Part shown: one piece after another, positions 5,505 to 6,235 of the stretch
Numbering within the stretch: the first letter of the stretch is position 1
Layout of the letters: each line of letters starts with the position of its first letter
Assembly (NCBI GenBank): GCA_020629735.1
Contig: JAHDCT010000004.1
Location: 24,486-30,720, forward strand
DNA length: 6,235 nt
Reading direction: 5' to 3'
Origin: a bacterium
Lineage (GTDB): Bacteria > Patescibacteriota > Gracilibacteria > Absconditabacterales > Absconditicoccaceae
Notes under the pieces: model-generated
Told to the model about the DNA's origin: nothing
What the model saw: the letters and a program-made list of their open reading frames with translations, nothing else
The model's database searches: none
Program-made: the position numbers and the translations under genes

Positions 5505-6182
5505 ATGATCTACTTTGATAAAAAAGCACTAGAGTTTCTAGAACACTTAGAAGGACACAACTCAAAAGAATGGTTTGATGAAAACAGAGAACGATATCAC
5601 ACCTCTCTTAAAAATCCCTTTGATCTCTTTCTAAAAGATCTCATCAAAGAAGTTCAAAAAGATGATCCAAGTATTCAAATAGAGCCTAAACATGCTAAAT
5701 TTCGTATCAATCGTGACATAAGATTCTCGAAAAACAAACAACCCTATAAAACACACATATCGGCAGTCATTTCTAAGTGAGGTCGTAAAGATACCGTAAA
5801 TCCAGGCCTCTATGTTCATTTTTGAAACGATGGAGTTCATTTTTGAACTTGATGTTACCAACCAGAAAAAGCACATCTCCATGCTATTAGATCTTTCATT
5901 ATGAAACATCCCAGAAAAGTAAACAACGCACTCAATAATAAAGAAAGTAAAGAAATATATGGAGAACTAAGGGGAGCAAAAAATAAAAGACTTCCTAAGG
6001 AATTTCAAGAAGCTGCAAAGAAAAATCCTCTCTTATTTCACAAACAATTTTACTTCTACACAAAATACCCATCGAAACACATGATCAGAGAAGATTTGAT
6101 CGATTTTTGCATGGTTCATCGACATGCAGCAAAACCACGAAGAAAAGTAATTCAATTTGCGCTCAAAGAATTTCAAGAATAA
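5505..6182 (+). CDS. DUF2461 family protein
   Basis: A complete 225-residue protein of the DUF2461 (TIGR02453) family, close to the usual length. Diagnostic stretches are FLEHLEGHNSKEWFDENRERY (residues 11-31, split by the conserved Asn19), FRINRDIRFSKNKQPYKTH at about 67-85, GGRKDTVNPGLYVHF at 92-106 and FGTGCYQPEKAHLHAIR from 113. The late FYTKYPS and LIDFC parts also match. TGA encodes Gly 92, 107, 114 and 116, exactly where the family has the GRK, H(F/L)G and GGGIY-type glycines, a second independent proof of UGA=Gly. The biochemical role of the family is unknown. The ATG at 5505 has no Shine-Dalgarno and lies 11 bases from the divergent GTG at 5493. It ends in TAA and is followed by a weak terminator. 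Its codon choice matches the other plus-strand genes. Confidence 0.9.
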
Positions 6183-6183
6183 A

Positions 6184-6226
6184 AAAAGCTCAAGATCGGG
6201 TCCTTCCCAACTCAAGCTTTTCTTCT
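6184..6226 (+). terminator. Weak terminator-like hairpin after the DUF2461 gene
   Basis: AAAAGCT (6184-6190) pairs with AGCTTTT (6215-6221), with a possible inner GGG/CCC pair (6198-6200, 6206-6208), followed by TTTTCTTCTCT. It begins 1 base past the stop codon. The loop is large and the stem imperfect, so it is only a candidate. Confidence 0.4.
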
Positions 6227-6235
6227 CTGGAAAAA

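Noticed and set aside
2..6182. UGA as tryptophan (Mycoplasma-type code 4)
   Set aside because: TGG is used at conserved tryptophans, and TGAs align with conserved glycines in the aldehyde dehydrogenase and DUF2461 proteins.
5631..6215. Minus-strand open frames opposite the DUF2461 gene
   Set aside because: Shadows of a complete, motif-rich plus-strand gene.
1..6235. CRISPR array, insertion sequence or integration site
   Set aside because: No regularly spaced direct repeats, no transposase or integrase coding sequence, and no terminal inverted repeats were seen.

Overview
The window comes from an AT-rich bacterium that reads UGA as glycine (genetic code 25). This points to the Patescibacteria/CPR lineages Absconditabacteria (SR1) or Gracilibacteria (BD1-5/GN02). 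The key evidence is the aldehyde dehydrogenase at 2881-4254, where 18 in-frame TGA codons include near-invariant family glycines (the G of the TGS loop, of LGDP, of EEVFGP and of the FGLSA segment), while TGG encodes the expected tryptophans. About 57 in-frame TGAs are spread over nine plus-strand genes, all ending in TAA. Under the standard code nearly every gene here would look broken.

Layout, plus strand: the 3' end of an acetolactate-synthase-like thiamine-diphosphate enzyme (2-301); an exported protein with a C-terminal beta-rich domain (329-1012); a tiny Gly/Ser-rich protein (1065-1307) followed by a strong terminator (1322-1363); two tandem MazG-like nucleotide pyrophosphohydrolase paralogues (1470-1856, 1892-2275); a four-helix DoxX-like membrane protein (2298-2642); a 238-base intergenic stretch with palindromes; an aldehyde dehydrogenase most like succinate-semialdehyde dehydrogenase (2881-4254), followed 8 bases later by a cupin protein (4263-4613); a terminator (4635-4665); and a complete DUF2461 protein (5505-6182).

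Minus strand, 4626-5493: coding-like sequence in more than one frame. An exported or anchored protein (5493-5053) is followed by two fragments in different frames (5029-4904 and 4919-4626). The second fragment has a membrane helix, UGA glycines and a charged helical tail. I read this locus as one or two decayed or mis-assembled genes. Its first start codon lies only 11 bases from the divergent DUF2461 start.

Metabolism: a 2-oxo-acid-type ThDP enzyme and a succinate-semialdehyde dehydrogenase homologue sit about 2.6 kb apart on the same strand. This recalls the 2-oxoglutarate decarboxylase plus SSADH shunt of cyanobacteria, where the decarboxylase was long annotated as acetolactate synthase. 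This is inference only. The MazG pair and the DoxX-like protein look like one transcription unit. No start codon has a recognisable Shine-Dalgarno sequence. Most instead carry a T-rich TTATTTAT-like element 8-18 bases upstream, which suggests leaderless or short-leader transcripts.
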